The position numbers and the translations under genes were made by a program. The notes beneath the pieces were generated by a model, which was not told the DNA's origin, searched no databases, and worked only from the letters and a program-made list of their open reading frames with translations. DNA of 64,000 bases from JAXGXJ01 sp050943595 (GTDB taxonomy: Bacteria; Actinomycetota; Thermoleophilia; RBG-16-64-13), in the NCBI GenBank assembly GCA_050943595.1, contig JBMNPM010000002.1, positions 1 to 64,000 of the forward strand, read 5' to 3'. This document shows positions 1-7,477 of the stretch, piece after piece (position 1 is the stretch's first letter; each line of letters opens with the position of its first letter).

Positions 1-66
1 GATCTGCTCCGGCGTGTGCTTCTTTCCCTTCGGCATGACCGATCCTTTCTGGCCTTTCTTGGCCAT
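1..66 (-). CDS. N-terminal fragment of an IS3-type transposase OrfA (runs off the window)
   Basis: Reading leftwards from an ATG at 66 gives 22 codons, rich in Lys and Gly and then continuing MPKGKKHTPEQI, before the window ends. The tail resembles the start of OrfA helix-turn-helix proteins of IS3-family elements (basic tip followed by HTPEQI). An internal ATG (MPKGK...) is an equally good start. Only the first helix region is visible, so the family call is tentative and completeness cannot be judged. It lies about 200 bases from, and is oriented opposite to, the decayed IS element at 271-1532. Confidence 0.4.
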   Translation of the reverse strand, partial: MAKKGQKGSVMPKGKKHTPEQI

Positions 67-335
67 CTAAGGACTCTCAGTCTAGCTGGTACGGGTCAGG
101 GGGAGCAGGCCAGGTTCTAGACTTCGTCGCAACACTTCAATTGGGGGAGGTTGCGAATGACTCGTCGTGGACGAAAGCGTAGATTGGCCGTTGAGGACGA
201 GTAGTGTACTGACTTATGTGCAAAAGCTCTCTTAAGGAAGGACTGAAGAGAAGGTCATGGTATGCAAGTGTGGCCCTGCCCCAAAATAGTAGACAGCCCG
301 GATGAGAAGATTGTCTTCTCACGAAGGAGGTTCAC

Positions 336-610
336 ATGCGGGTGAGACGATCGTTTACCCCTCAAGTTCAAGGCTGAGGTGGTGGCCCTTGCCAGGCGGG
401 GCGACCGCAGCATCAGCCAGATCTCTCAGGACATGGACCTGGTGGAATTGGTCATCAGGCGCTGGGTGGCGCAGGCAGACGTAGATGAGGGCAGACGCTC
501 CGGCACAACCAGTACTAAGCAGGAAGAGATCATGGCTCTTGCGCAAGCGGGTGCGCGTGCTCGAAGAGGAGCGCGAGATCCTGAAGAAGGCCGTCCACCT
601 CTTCGCTTGA
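336..610 (+). pseudogene. IS3-family orfA, frameshifted
   Basis: The ATG at 336 is preceded by a strong AAGGAGG (324-330). The protein starts MRVRRSFTPQ and then hits a stop at once, because one extra base sits in the CAAG run near 364-366. Shifted frame 367 onward restores FKAEVVALARRGDRSISQIS, the helix-turn-helix region of OrfA. A second shift near 525-540 is needed to recover the C-terminal leucine zipper LRKRVRVLEEEREILKKAVH, which ends at TGA 608-610. In intact elements OrfA binds the terminal repeats and joins OrfB by programmed frameshifting. Here the shifts look degenerative. Confidence 0.75.
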
Positions 611-619
611 GGAGACCCG

Positions 620-1501
620 GTGAGCCGGTATCGGTTCATCGAGGCGGAGAGACAGCACCATGCGGTCAGCCTGCTCTGCCCAAGTGCTTGAGGTCTTCCG
701 TGTCGCCTATTACCGCTGGAAGGCCTGTCCGGTCTCATCCCGGGCCGCCGCCAATCTGGTGCTCCTTGACCACATCAAGCAGGCCCACACCGACTCGAAT
801 GGCACCTACGGCTCGCCCCGCATCCAGGCCGAGCTTAAGGACCAAGGGGTGAGGGCCGGCCGTGGCCGCATCGCCCGCCTTGTGGCCTCCACAGGCATCG
901 TCGGTCGCCGAGGCCGCCGGCGCGTGCGTACCACCATCTTTGCTAAAAAGCCGGCACCGTTTACCGATCTGGTAGGTCGCTGTTTCTCGGCTAAGCATCC
1001 CAACCAGATCTGGTGCGGCGACATCACCTATGTGCATACCCACCAAGGGTTTCTCTACCTGGCCTCGGTCATCGACGTCTATAGCCGCCGGGTGATCGGC
1101 TGGGCCGTTGCCCCTCACATGCGGGCCAACCTGGTCAAAGACGCGCTTCGTATGGCCATCACCACCCGCGGCGGGCAGGTGGGTGGAGTCATCTTCCATT
1201 CCGACAGGGGTGTCCAATACGGAGCCAAGAGCTTCATGGCCCGGCCAAACGAGCGGGGATACGTCAGTCCATGGGGCGCGTAGCTGATTGCTACGACAAT
1301 TCTCTGGCGGAGTCGTTCTTCGCCACACTCAAGGGCGAGTTGCTCTACAGGCGTTCATGGCCGATGCGGGGAGAAACTAGAAGTGCGCTGGTCTATTGGA
1401 TCGAGGCCGTCTACAACCGTCGACGTCGACACAGCTCCATCGGCATGCTCGCTCCTGTGGTCTATGAGGAGCGACATCAGGTACAGTGCCATGCAGCCTA
1501 A
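620..1501 (+). pseudogene. IS3-family orfB integrase (DDE), frameshifted
   Basis: The GTG at 620 starts SRYRFIEAERQHHAVSLLC. A one-base shift near 683 leads into the main frame (660-1283) with the HTH_21 region (NGTYGSPRIQAEL) and the DDE integrase core: first Asp in WCGDITYV, then IDVYSRRVIGWAV, second Asp in FHSDRGVQY. The frame is lost at the G run 1255-1258. Adding one G restores the continuation into MGRVADCYDNSLAESFF, which carries the catalytic Glu, and the C-terminal YNRRRRHSSIGMLAP. All three acidic residues are therefore still encoded, but in two frames, so this copy is inactive. Confidence 0.8.
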
Positions 1502-1533
1502 CAATGCTGTCTGTCAAAACGGGGCAAGTCCAG

Positions 1534-1638
1534 AAGAAGTGGAAGTGGCGCAACCCCAGCACAAACCGCGGAAACGCCAACCCGAAGAACTGGATTCCGG
1601 GCGATCGCTTTGCTTCAATCGCCGAGCAGCTCAAGTAA
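1534..1638 (+). other. Possible remnant reading frame outside the IS right end
   Basis: Immediately after the right inverted repeat an open frame encodes KKWKWRNPSTNRGNANPKNW and continues to a stop at 1636-1638. It has no start codon of its own. It could be the 3' end of a gene into which the IS inserted, but I see no matching 5' part to the left of the IS. The family is not recognised and the stretch may be chance. Confidence 0.2.
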
Positions 1639-1742
1639 CCGGATAAGCAACTATTGCCTGAGTAGCCGCGAACGGTGGTAGTTTTACAGCGCTTCTCAGC
1701 CAGTGCAAAGCCGCGCTTGATGGCCTCACAGTAGAGGTCAAG

Positions 1743-1783
1743 GCTGCCGAAGCGACGCTTACCTTACACGCCGCTTCGGCAGC
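1743..1783 (-). terminator. Strong hairpin downstream of the SLH gene
   Basis: A 12-bp perfect stem (1743-1754 with 1772-1783, core CTGCCGAAGCG/CGCTTCGGCAG) lies about 20 bases past the stop of the minus-strand SLH gene. There is no clear U-tract, so it may be a rho-independent-like terminator or simply an RNA-stabilising 3' hairpin. Confidence 0.45.
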
Positions 1784-1805
1784 GCTCACTTCTTCATATT
1801 GGCTG

Positions 1806-2825
1806 TTAGCCTACCGCACCTTCGTCACACCACAAGCCCGAATCCAGCCACTCCGCCAGGTCCTCCGGCGCTCCTTGGGCTATCCAGTCCTCGACCGTCT
1901 GGTCGGTGCCGTAGTCGACCACGGTCCAGCCATCCGTATCCTTCGACAGCAGGAACCGAGACGGATCGATGCCGGCGTTTATTGGCATGATTCCTGCCCC
2001 CGCCCAAGAGCCGGAATAGTAGACTCGGATAACCATGAAGTTGAAGGAGTCGGGCTCTAGAGTTTCTTTTATTGCATCCCGAACCCCTCGCCCCTCTGCA
2101 GCCAGCTCGCTATTCATCAGGTTGTAGAGAAGGACGCAAACCTCACCCCGCGTGGCCGGTGCCATGAAGTTGAACTCACTATCCAGTCCCTCGATGCCGC
2201 TTAGCAATCCGTGGTAATCGGCTTTACAGGCGTTGAGATAATGCTCCTGAAGGCCGAACTGCTCGGAGCCGAAGGAGGGGACATGATCGAATGGGGGTTC
2301 GGGAAGGATAGCTGCTCTAGTGACCATCGTTATGAGTTGTTGCCGAGCGATGTTTTCATAGGGAGCGAAATGTGAGGGGGTCTTACCGATGGTGATGCCC
2401 TCAGCAGCGCAGACAGCCACGTAGTGATTAGGGTAGAGCGGGTCGTTCGGGTCAAGGTTGCTTTCCACGTCACCAAAGGGACAAATGTCATTGGTGGTGA
2501 CCGGTAGATCAAGGGCACGCACAATCATCTTGGCGAATTGTTGCCGGGTCAGCACATTGTCGGGACCAAACCGGCCGTCGCCGTACCCGCTGATGATGCC
2601 CTGCGAAGCTAGAGTGGCTATCTGCGCGCGGTAGGGATGAGTGGCGGGGACATCGGTGAACGACGAAGTGTCGGGGTCGTCGCTAGTGTCGATTTCGGTA
2701 GCTGAGAAGCTCAAACCGTTCGGCACGGGAGAGGCAGCATCGGGAAGTGCTGCAGAATATCCTACAAGGCTTGAAAAAAGAAGTAGTGCAAGAACAAGGG
2801 ACAAGACAACGATTCTGCGAATCAT
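1806..2825 (-). CDS. S-layer homology (SLH) domain protein, secreted
   Basis: The start is the ATG at 2825, preceded by GGAG six bases upstream; an in-frame ATG at 2837 lacks a good ribosome site. The N-terminus is a signal peptide (MIRR, then a long Leu/Val/Ala run ending ...SSLVGYSAAL). Three SLH repeats follow, at roughly residues 55-110, 115-180 and 185-245. The first is clearest: FTDVPATHPYRAQIATLASQ, GIISGYGDGRFGPDNVLTRQ, QFAKMIVRAL. SLH repeats bind cell-wall polymers, so the protein should be anchored to the envelope. The last 90 residues (VIRVYYSGSWAGAG...) match nothing I recognise and may be the displayed domain. It is monocistronic. Confidence 0.85.
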   Translation of the reverse strand: MIRRIVVLSLVLALLLFSSLVGYSAALPDAASPVPNGLSFSATEIDTSDDPDTSSFTDVPATHPYRAQIATLASQGIISGYGDGRFGPDNVLTRQQFAKMIVRALDLPVTTNDICPFGDVESNLDPNDPLYPNHYVAVCAAEGITIGKTPSHFAPYENIARQQLITMVTRAAILPEPPFDHVPSFGSEQFGLQEHYLNACKADYHGLLSGIEGLDSEFNFMAPATRGEVCVLLYNLMNSELAAEGRGVRDAIKETLEPDSFNFMVIRVYYSGSWAGAGIMPINAGIDPSRFLLSKDTDGWTVVDYGTDQTVEDWIAQGAPEDLAEWLDSGLWCDEGAVG

Positions 2826-2959
2826 GACCCGCTCCATTCTTAGTAGAAATTATTTTTTATTATACGCTCCGTTGCTTCTTAGCGAAACACACCAGCCGTG
2901 CCCTGGCATCCAGTTATGCTGTGGCCGGAGCGAAGAATGGCAGTGACGCGGCAGAGGAC

Positions 2960-3025
2960 GATCTGGAAGCCAATCTCGTGATCGACGCCCTGGGCACGGC
3001 TACCACCTGCCGCCCCCCGGCACGA
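2960..3025 (+). pseudogene. Trace of an IS3-family orfB
   Basis: One frame reads EANLVIDALGTATTCRPPA, which matches the segment of IS3 OrfB between the first and second catalytic Asp (compare MRANLVKDALRMAITTRG in the neighbouring element). No ends and no catalytic motifs are left. Together with the other two traces it marks this corner as a decayed insertion hot spot. Confidence 0.4.
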
Positions 3026-3524
3026 GTACGCCAAACCGCTAGATGCTTGCACACAGAGCCCCTTCAGCAGCACCGTCAGGCGCCGAGAAGAGCTGCATAT
3101 CACCCATGCCGCACGCCACAGTGATACACTAACAGTGCTAGATGGCTGCGGGACAGGACTTCCATCACGTGTAAAAAAGGGGGGGATAGGCCAAAACTCG
3201 CAGCCCAGGGAAGCCCTCGGGAAATTGAGGGCTTCTCCTGTTTTACTTGTGCCGCTCATGCCGCACCCTCTCGGCACCTCCCCCGCGTCTCACCCGGCAC
3301 CGGCTCAGCCACCACCTTCTTCATCGCGCTATGGATTTCCATCACCCGTTCGCAGAAGGCTGGGCTCTCCCCGTCCGCCGAGCAAGTATGAGCGGGAGCG
3401 ATCAAAGCAATGGACCTTGGAACCCGTCTCGCGAGATCGTGGCTGCTAGACGTTGACCTCAGTGACGGTAAGTTGGCTGTTGGACACCAAACATACCCAT
3501 ATGGTCCGGGGTCCAAAAGTAAAA
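3026..3524. other. Non-coding stretch without a recognisable gene
   Basis: No frame on either strand gives a recognisable protein. The stretch contains the terminator at 3210-3244 and an imperfect palindrome around 3480-3516 (TTGGAC...GTCCAA). It probably consists of remnants of mobile DNA. Confidence 0.5.
3210..3244 (+). terminator. Rho-independent terminator
   Basis: A perfect 9-bp stem GAAGCCCTC/GAGGGCTTC (3210-3218 with 3227-3235) and an 8-base loop are followed by TCCTGTTTT. No intact plus-strand gene lies directly upstream, so it probably belonged to a gene now lost. Confidence 0.7.
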
Positions 3525-3554
3525 CCCCGCCATATGCGACCCCGCCATATGCGG
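3525..3554. repeat. Tandem duplication, 15-bp unit
   Basis: CCCCGCCATATGCG occurs twice in a row, starting at 3525 and 3540. The second unit continues into GGGG, making CCCCGC-CATAT-GCGGGG a hairpin. Confidence 0.7.
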
Positions 3555-3564
3555 GGCAATTCCA

Positions 3565-3681
3565 GCAGGCTGCTGAACTATGACACTTCGTCGCCAGAGC
3601 GCGATCAGCACGCGCGACCGATGACGTACTATCGTGCTGCTCAGCGCGTCCCGGCGGCCGGGGTTTCGTTTTTCAGCAACC
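3565..3681 (+). repeat. Dispersed palindromic repeat, copy 1 (short form)
   Basis: One of four copies in the window (others at 14733, 52537, 62587). It starts GCAGGCTGCTGAAC and ends TTTTTCAGCAACC, so the ends pair with each other. Internally, CGCCAGAGCGCGATCAGCAC pairs imperfectly with GTGCTGCTCAGCGCGTCCCG, so the whole unit can fold into one long hairpin. The best conserved block is GATGACGTACTATCGTGCTG. It lies directly downstream of tRNA-Cys. No protein frame is visible. Confidence 0.85.
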
Positions 3682-3688
3682 ACCTAGG

Positions 3689-3760
3689 AGGCGACGACCG
3701 GAGTCGAACCGGTGTAGCGGGTTTTGCAGACCCGTGCCTAAGCCACTCGGCCACGTCGCC
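3689..3760 (-). tRNA. tRNA-Cys (GCA)
   Basis: The cloverleaf is complete: acceptor GGCGACG pairs with CGTCGCC, the anticodon loop is CTGCAAA with anticodon GCA, and the T arm is CCGGTTCGACTCCGG. The discriminator base is U, as expected for tRNA-Cys. CCA is not encoded (CCT follows). It is cotranscribed with tRNA-Gly upstream. Confidence 0.95.
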
Positions 3761-3821
3761 TCAGCTACCAGAAACCTACCGCCGCGGAGCGCCGCAGCAA
3801 CGACACTTACGGAGAACATGG

Positions 3822-3895
3822 AGCGGATGAAGGGATTCGAACCCTCGACCTTCTGCATGGCAAGCAGACGCTCTAGCCAACTGAGCTACATCCGC
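3822..3895 (-). tRNA. tRNA-Gly (GCC)
   Basis: Acceptor GCGGATG pairs with CATCCGC, the D arm contains AGCTCAGTTGGCTAGAGC, and the anticodon stem-loop CTGCTTGCCATGCAG has anticodon GCC. The T arm is GAGGGTTCGAATCCCTT. CCA is not encoded. It is the first gene of a two-tRNA transcript with tRNA-Cys. Confidence 0.95.
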
Positions 3896-3915
3896 CGGGT
3901 ACCTCGTGGTCGGGG

Positions 3916-3944
3916 ATTATAGACCACCCCTGCCCATGATGCAA
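3916..3944 (-). promoter_or_regulatory. Sigma-70-type promoter of the tRNA-Gly/tRNA-Cys unit
   Basis: On the minus strand -35 TTGCAT (3939-3944), a 17-base spacer and -10 TATAAT (3916-3921) lie about 20 bases before the tRNA-Gly 5' end. Confidence 0.75.
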
Positions 3945-3962
3945 ATCGCCACACGTGGAATC

Positions 3963-5627
3963 TCAAGGGCAGGATGATCCGGGTTCTACCCCCGAGTCTC
4001 GACCGGCCTCGATCTCGTCGAGAGCCTGGTTGACCAAATTATCGGCCTCGGTGTTCTCGCTACGGCCCACATGGTTGATGGTGACATGCTGAAAATCGCG
4101 CAGGCGGACGACCAGCTCATCGTATAGCGGCCTCAACTTCTCGCTCTTAACCTGATAGTCGCCCCGTATCTGCTTGACAAGGAGTTCCGAGTCGGAAAAA
4201 ACCTCGAGATCGACAATCTCGTGTTGCTTCGCCACGTCAAGTCCGGCCAGGAGGGCGCGGTATTCGGCCACATTATTGGTCGTGACCCCTATCGCACGGC
4301 CGATCTTCTCCAACGGTGTGCCATCTTCGCTCTCCAGTACCAGGCCGATCGCGCCCGGCCCCGGATTGCCTCGCGCACCTCCATCCACACGGAGCCGGGC
4401 ACGGGTCCGCGCCCGTCCGTCCGGTGGCGTCGCAGCGGAGTCAGGCGGCGTCGCAGCGAAGTCAGGCACAGCCCCGCAGGGAACAGCCGCGACCGACGAC
4501 GAGGCGGCCGGCATCATCGTCGACCCTTCACCCCTACCCCACGGTGAGCACCACCGCGACGACAGCATGACTTCGACCCCAACGCCGGCCAGCGACTCGC
4601 TCAGAGCAGAGCTCCACAGAGACAGCGCCTGCCACTCCAAGTCTTCATGGGGAGCGGCGATGAGTGTGAGTCCGGCCTCCTCAGCCCGTTGCGCGTCGTG
4701 ATAGCCCACATCGCCCGTGACGAGAACATCCGCCCGCTGCGCCGCTTTATCGATGAGGCTGCGCCCGCTGCCGGGGACTACGGCCACACGCCTCACCTGT
4801 CGATCACCGTCACCGCTCCAGGCGACAGAGGGTAAACCCAACCATCCCGCAATACGGCCGGCGAAGGTCTTCACACTCTCTGAGCACGCCAACTCCCCCA
4901 CCCGGCCCAGGCCCGCGTGAGTAAGGACGTCGTCGACAGGGTAGATATCAAAGGCCGGTTCGTCGTAGGGATGAGCATCGACATAGGCCTGCATCACCGC
5001 ACTCAACCGCGCACGGGGGACCACGGTCTCCCAACGCACCTCACCTGTGCGCTCAGGCACCTGCAGGTGACCGATAGTAGGGCTAGATCCTGGACCGGGC
5101 GTGAACCATCCTTGGCCATGGAGCGCGAATGCACATCCACTGTAGGCACCAATGACTCCTGCACCCGCGGCGAAGACGGCCGCCGCCACCAGCTCAATCG
5201 ACTCAGGAGGGACAAACCCAACCAGTTTGTACCACCCGGCCGACGCAGGCTGCAGTGGTTTTACACCCCGAAGACCCAGGGCCTCCGACGCCACATCGGC
5301 CAGGCCACCGGGCGCAGCATCCAGATTGGTGTGGCACGCAAAAACGTTGATCCCAGCCATGACGACCCGGCGCAGCAGGCGCTCTCGAGGGCGGGAATCG
5401 ACCAACGTGCTTACAGGGGTAAAGAAGACCGGGTGGTGCGTGACGATCGTGTCGAAGGCGCCGGCAACGGCCTCGTCGAGTACCTGCGGAGTCAAATCGA
5501 GAGCGATGAGGATCCGGCGTACTGCGGCACCGCGGTCTCCCACCTGCAGGCCCACGTTGTCCCAGGATTCGGCCAAGCTCCAGGGTGCCAACGAGTCAAG
5601 CACGCCTTCCAAATCTGCTATAAACAT
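3963..5627 (-). CDS. Nif3-like dinuclear metal protein fused to an RNase HI-like domain
   Basis: The 554-residue protein is a fusion. Residues 1-367 are a Nif3/YqfO domain with the metal-binding signatures THHP (H64, H65), CHTNLD (H99, D103) and, near the C-terminal end, HEDLE (H327, E331). The middle region, where YqfO proteins carry an inserted domain, is present. A Pro/Ala-rich linker (about 370-408) includes a 7-residue tandem repeat, DFAATPP then DSAATPP. Residues 411-540 are an RNase HI-like domain with all four acidic residues: D415 in RVDGGARGNPG, E455 in NNVAEYRALL, D479 in FSDSELL, D529 in ENTEADNLVN. The second domain should cut RNA in RNA-DNA hybrids. The Nif3 role is uncertain (metal-dependent hydrolase; some members have been reported as GTP cyclohydrolase-like). 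It is divergent from the flavodiiron gene. Confidence 0.88.
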   Translation of the reverse strand: MFIADLEGVLDSLAPWSLAESWDNVGLQVGDRGAAVRRILIALDLTPQVLDEAVAGAFDTIVTHHPVFFTPVSTLVDSRPRERLLRRVVMAGINVFACHTNLDAAPGGLADVASEALGLRGVKPLQPASAGWYKLVGFVPPESIELVAAAVFAAGAGVIGAYSGCAFALHGQGWFTPGPGSSPTIGHLQVPERTGEVRWETVVPRARLSAVMQAYVDAHPYDEPAFDIYPVDDVLTHAGLGRVGELACSESVKTFAGRIAGWLGLPSVAWSGDGDRQVRRVAVVPGSGRSLIDKAAQRADVLVTGDVGYHDAQRAEEAGLTLIAAPHEDLEWQALSLWSSALSESLAGVGVEVMLSSRWCSPWGRGEGSTMMPAASSSVAAVPCGAVPDFAATPPDSAATPPDGRARTRARLRVDGGARGNPGPGAIGLVLESEDGTPLEKIGRAIGVTTNNVAEYRALLAGLDVAKQHEIVDLEVFSDSELLVKQIRGDYQVKSEKLRPLYDELVVRLRDFQHVTINHVGRSENTEADNLVNQALDEIEAGRDSGVEPGSSCP

Positions 5628-5695
5628 GACAGGAGCATACCACGAGCCGAACGCCGATCAGGCCTCTCGCAGCCGGCAGACAGGAGAGTCGTCAA

Positions 5696-6871
5696 GTGAA
5701 ACCTCGCGAGGTCATTCCAAATCTCTATTGGGTAGGTGCGGTCGACTGGGAACGAAGGCTGTTCGACTCCCTGGTCCCCACCCCCGAAGGCACCAGTTAC
5801 AACTCCTACCTTCTCCGCGCACGAGATGCGACCGTGCTCTTCGATACGGTCGATCCAACCAAGACCCAGACCCTACTCGACAACTTAGCCTCCGTTGATC
5901 ACATCGATTACGTGGTCATCCACCATGTTGAGCAAGACCATTCGGGCTCGTTACCGGCCATCCTTGACCGTTTCCCCACAGCGAGGGTCCTCTGCGGCCC
6001 CAGAGCTGTGGACCTTATTACCACCCACCTCCACGTGGATCCCGCCACGCTGCACGTGATGGCTGACGGCGAGGAACTCTCCCTGGGTGACAAGACCCTG
6101 CGTTTCGTCCATACCCCGTGGGTCCACTGGCCCGAGACCATCTCCACCTTCCTCGTCGAAGACAAGGTGCTTCTAAGCGGCGACTTCTTCGGCTCACATC
6201 TGGCCACCACGGATGTCTTCGCCCAGATCGACGAAGTGCTACCTCTGGCCAAGCGCTACTACGCGGAGCTCATGATGCCTGTGCGCACCGTAGTCGCACG
6301 GAACTTGGGTAAGGTGGAGCAACTGGATCCGGCGATCATTGCACCCACACACGGGCCCGCCTACGACCAACCCAGCCTGATCATCAACGCGTATCGTGAA
6401 TGGGTGGAGGGCGCGCCCCATAATCTAGTCCTCATCCCCTATGTGACCATGCACGCCAGCACTCAGAAGCTGGTGGAACGACTGACTGGGAGCCTCATCA
6501 ATCACGGGGTCAAGGTGGAGCTAATTGATGCTGTGGGAGCCGACATGGGGCACCTAGCCACCTCCCTCGTAGACGCCGCGACCATCGTCGTCGGCACGCC
6601 TACCGTCCTCACCGGCCCACATCCGACCATAGTCCCCATCGTCTTCCTCGCCAATGCCCTTCGCCCGAAGGTGCAGAACCTTTCGGTAGTGGGTAGCTAC
6701 GGATGGGCAACCAACATGGTCGACGTCATAAAATCACTCACGAGTGGACTCAAAGCGGAACTGATTGATCCGGTCGTAGTAAAGGGATCCCCGCAGGACG
6801 AGGACCTCGCACGCATTGATGCTCTGGCAGCAACGATCGCAGCCAAGCACGCAGCAGCCGGACTTATCTGA
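5696..6871 (+). CDS. fprA: FprA-type flavodiiron protein
   Basis: The start is GTG 5696 with AGGAG upstream. The first 250 residues are a metallo-beta-lactamase-like diiron domain with H77-x-E79-x-D81-H82 (HHVEQDHSG), H144 (HWPET), D163 (SGDFFG) and a His in PTHGP, all iron ligands of the family. The last 140 residues are a flavodoxin-like FMN domain. A-type flavodiiron proteins reduce O2 to water (or NO to N2O) in the cytoplasm of anaerobes, taking electrons from rubredoxin, NADH reductases or F420. No partner gene is adjacent. There is no C-terminal rubredoxin or flavin reductase extension, so this is the two-domain class. Confidence 0.93.
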   Translation: MKPREVIPNLYWVGAVDWERRLFDSLVPTPEGTSYNSYLLRARDATVLFDTVDPTKTQTLLDNLASVDHIDYVVIHHVEQDHSGSLPAILDRFPTARVLCGPRAVDLITTHLHVDPATLHVMADGEELSLGDKTLRFVHTPWVHWPETISTFLVEDKVLLSGDFFGSHLATTDVFAQIDEVLPLAKRYYAELMMPVRTVVARNLGKVEQLDPAIIAPTHGPAYDQPSLIINAYREWVEGAPHNLVLIPYVTMHASTQKLVERLTGSLINHGVKVELIDAVGADMGHLATSLVDAATIVVGTPTVLTGPHPTIVPIVFLANALRPKVQNLSVVGSYGWATNMVDVIKSLTSGLKAELIDPVVVKGSPQDEDLARIDALAATIAAKHAAAGLI

Positions 6872-7049
6872 CCGGAGCCTCCCGAGTGGGGCCTCGGCGA
6901 CGTTGGGTCGGCCGGGTCGAGGTCGATCTTGTCTTTGCCAGGCCCTCTCCACTAGCGACCGCATCGTCCTCAACCGAGATTACACTGTTACCGTACTCGT
7001 CCATTGCCACGCTCCCTCGAACAACGGCAGTCCCCCGACGATACACCTC

Positions 7050-7334
7050 TTAACTCTTGATCTGAAAGAGATCCTCCACCACCGCTATGCGATACCAAAT
7101 CCCCGAACTCGCGCACTTCACTGCCTCGTGAGTCCTGAAACTCTCAGCAAACTTGGTGGCCCGCTCCTTGTCAGCCCATTCAAAAATGACGAACAGGATG
7201 TCGGGGTCCTTGGTGTCGATCATCACCCTACCCCCCATGGATCCCATCTTGCCGCGCCGCTCACTGTCATCTCGGAAGATGCGTTCAAACTCCGCCATCT
7301 GTCCGATTTTGTGCTCGATCACAACGTAGACCAC
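7050..7334 (-). CDS. Small putative dimeric alpha/beta-barrel protein (paralogue of 10919-11206)
   Basis: The start is GTG 7334 behind GGGGATGGAGA. It aligns with the ATG start of its paralogue: MVYVVIEHKIGQ here, MAYVFIEHEISH there. The two share the spacing E-F-E-x-I-F-R-D (EFERIFRDDSERR/TFEEIFRRDGERR), a central beta strand (LFVIFEW/LIIFEWN) and the KFA-S-x-x-HEA helix. Length and pattern resemble ABM-like ferredoxin-fold proteins, a broad group of monooxygenase-like and binding domains. No catalytic residue is obvious. It is 86 bases downstream of the molybdopterin enzyme and separated from it by that gene's stop. Confidence 0.7.
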   Translation of the reverse strand: MVYVVIEHKIGQMAEFERIFRDDSERRGKMGSMGGRVMIDTKDPDILFVIFEWADKERATKFAESFRTHEAVKCASSGIWYRIAVVEDLFQIKS

Positions 7335-7477
7335 TCTCCATCCCCTTCCGCTTGGCTCACGTGCTTTCCCCAGAACTTCAGTATAGGCCAACCGCTCCCT
7401 TTCGAGTCGGCCGCAAAGCAGCCGCAGAGGCCTGCCGGCTATGTTGGAGCTGCATAGTCGCGTTTGTCAAAGTAGGA

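Larger units (their letters stand above)
271..1532 (+). mobile_element. Decayed IS3-family insertion sequence
   Basis: The element is about 1.26 kb, the usual size for IS3-family elements. Its ends are imperfect terminal inverted repeats at 271-298 and 1505-1532. Both begin TGG, share TGCCCC at bases 7-12 and end with AGACAGC, with about 19 of 28 positions matching. Inside are the two consecutive reading frames of the family, orfA and orfB, both broken by frameshifts. I see no convincing short target-site duplication at the borders. The multiple frameshifts mean the element cannot make its own transposase and is an old insertion. Confidence 0.8.

Noticed and set aside
735..1328. Minus-strand frame of 197 codons inside the IS element
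   Set aside because: Antisense to the orfB integrase; composition and lack of motifs mark it as a shadow.
2879..3277. Minus-strand frame of 132 codons
   Set aside because: Cys/Ser/Arg-rich without any family pattern; it also runs across the terminator at 3210-3244.
3256..3516. Minus-strand frame ending ERVMEIHSAMKKVVAE...
   Set aside because: A short stretch looks protein-like, but there is no start context and no family match; treated as non-coding remnant.
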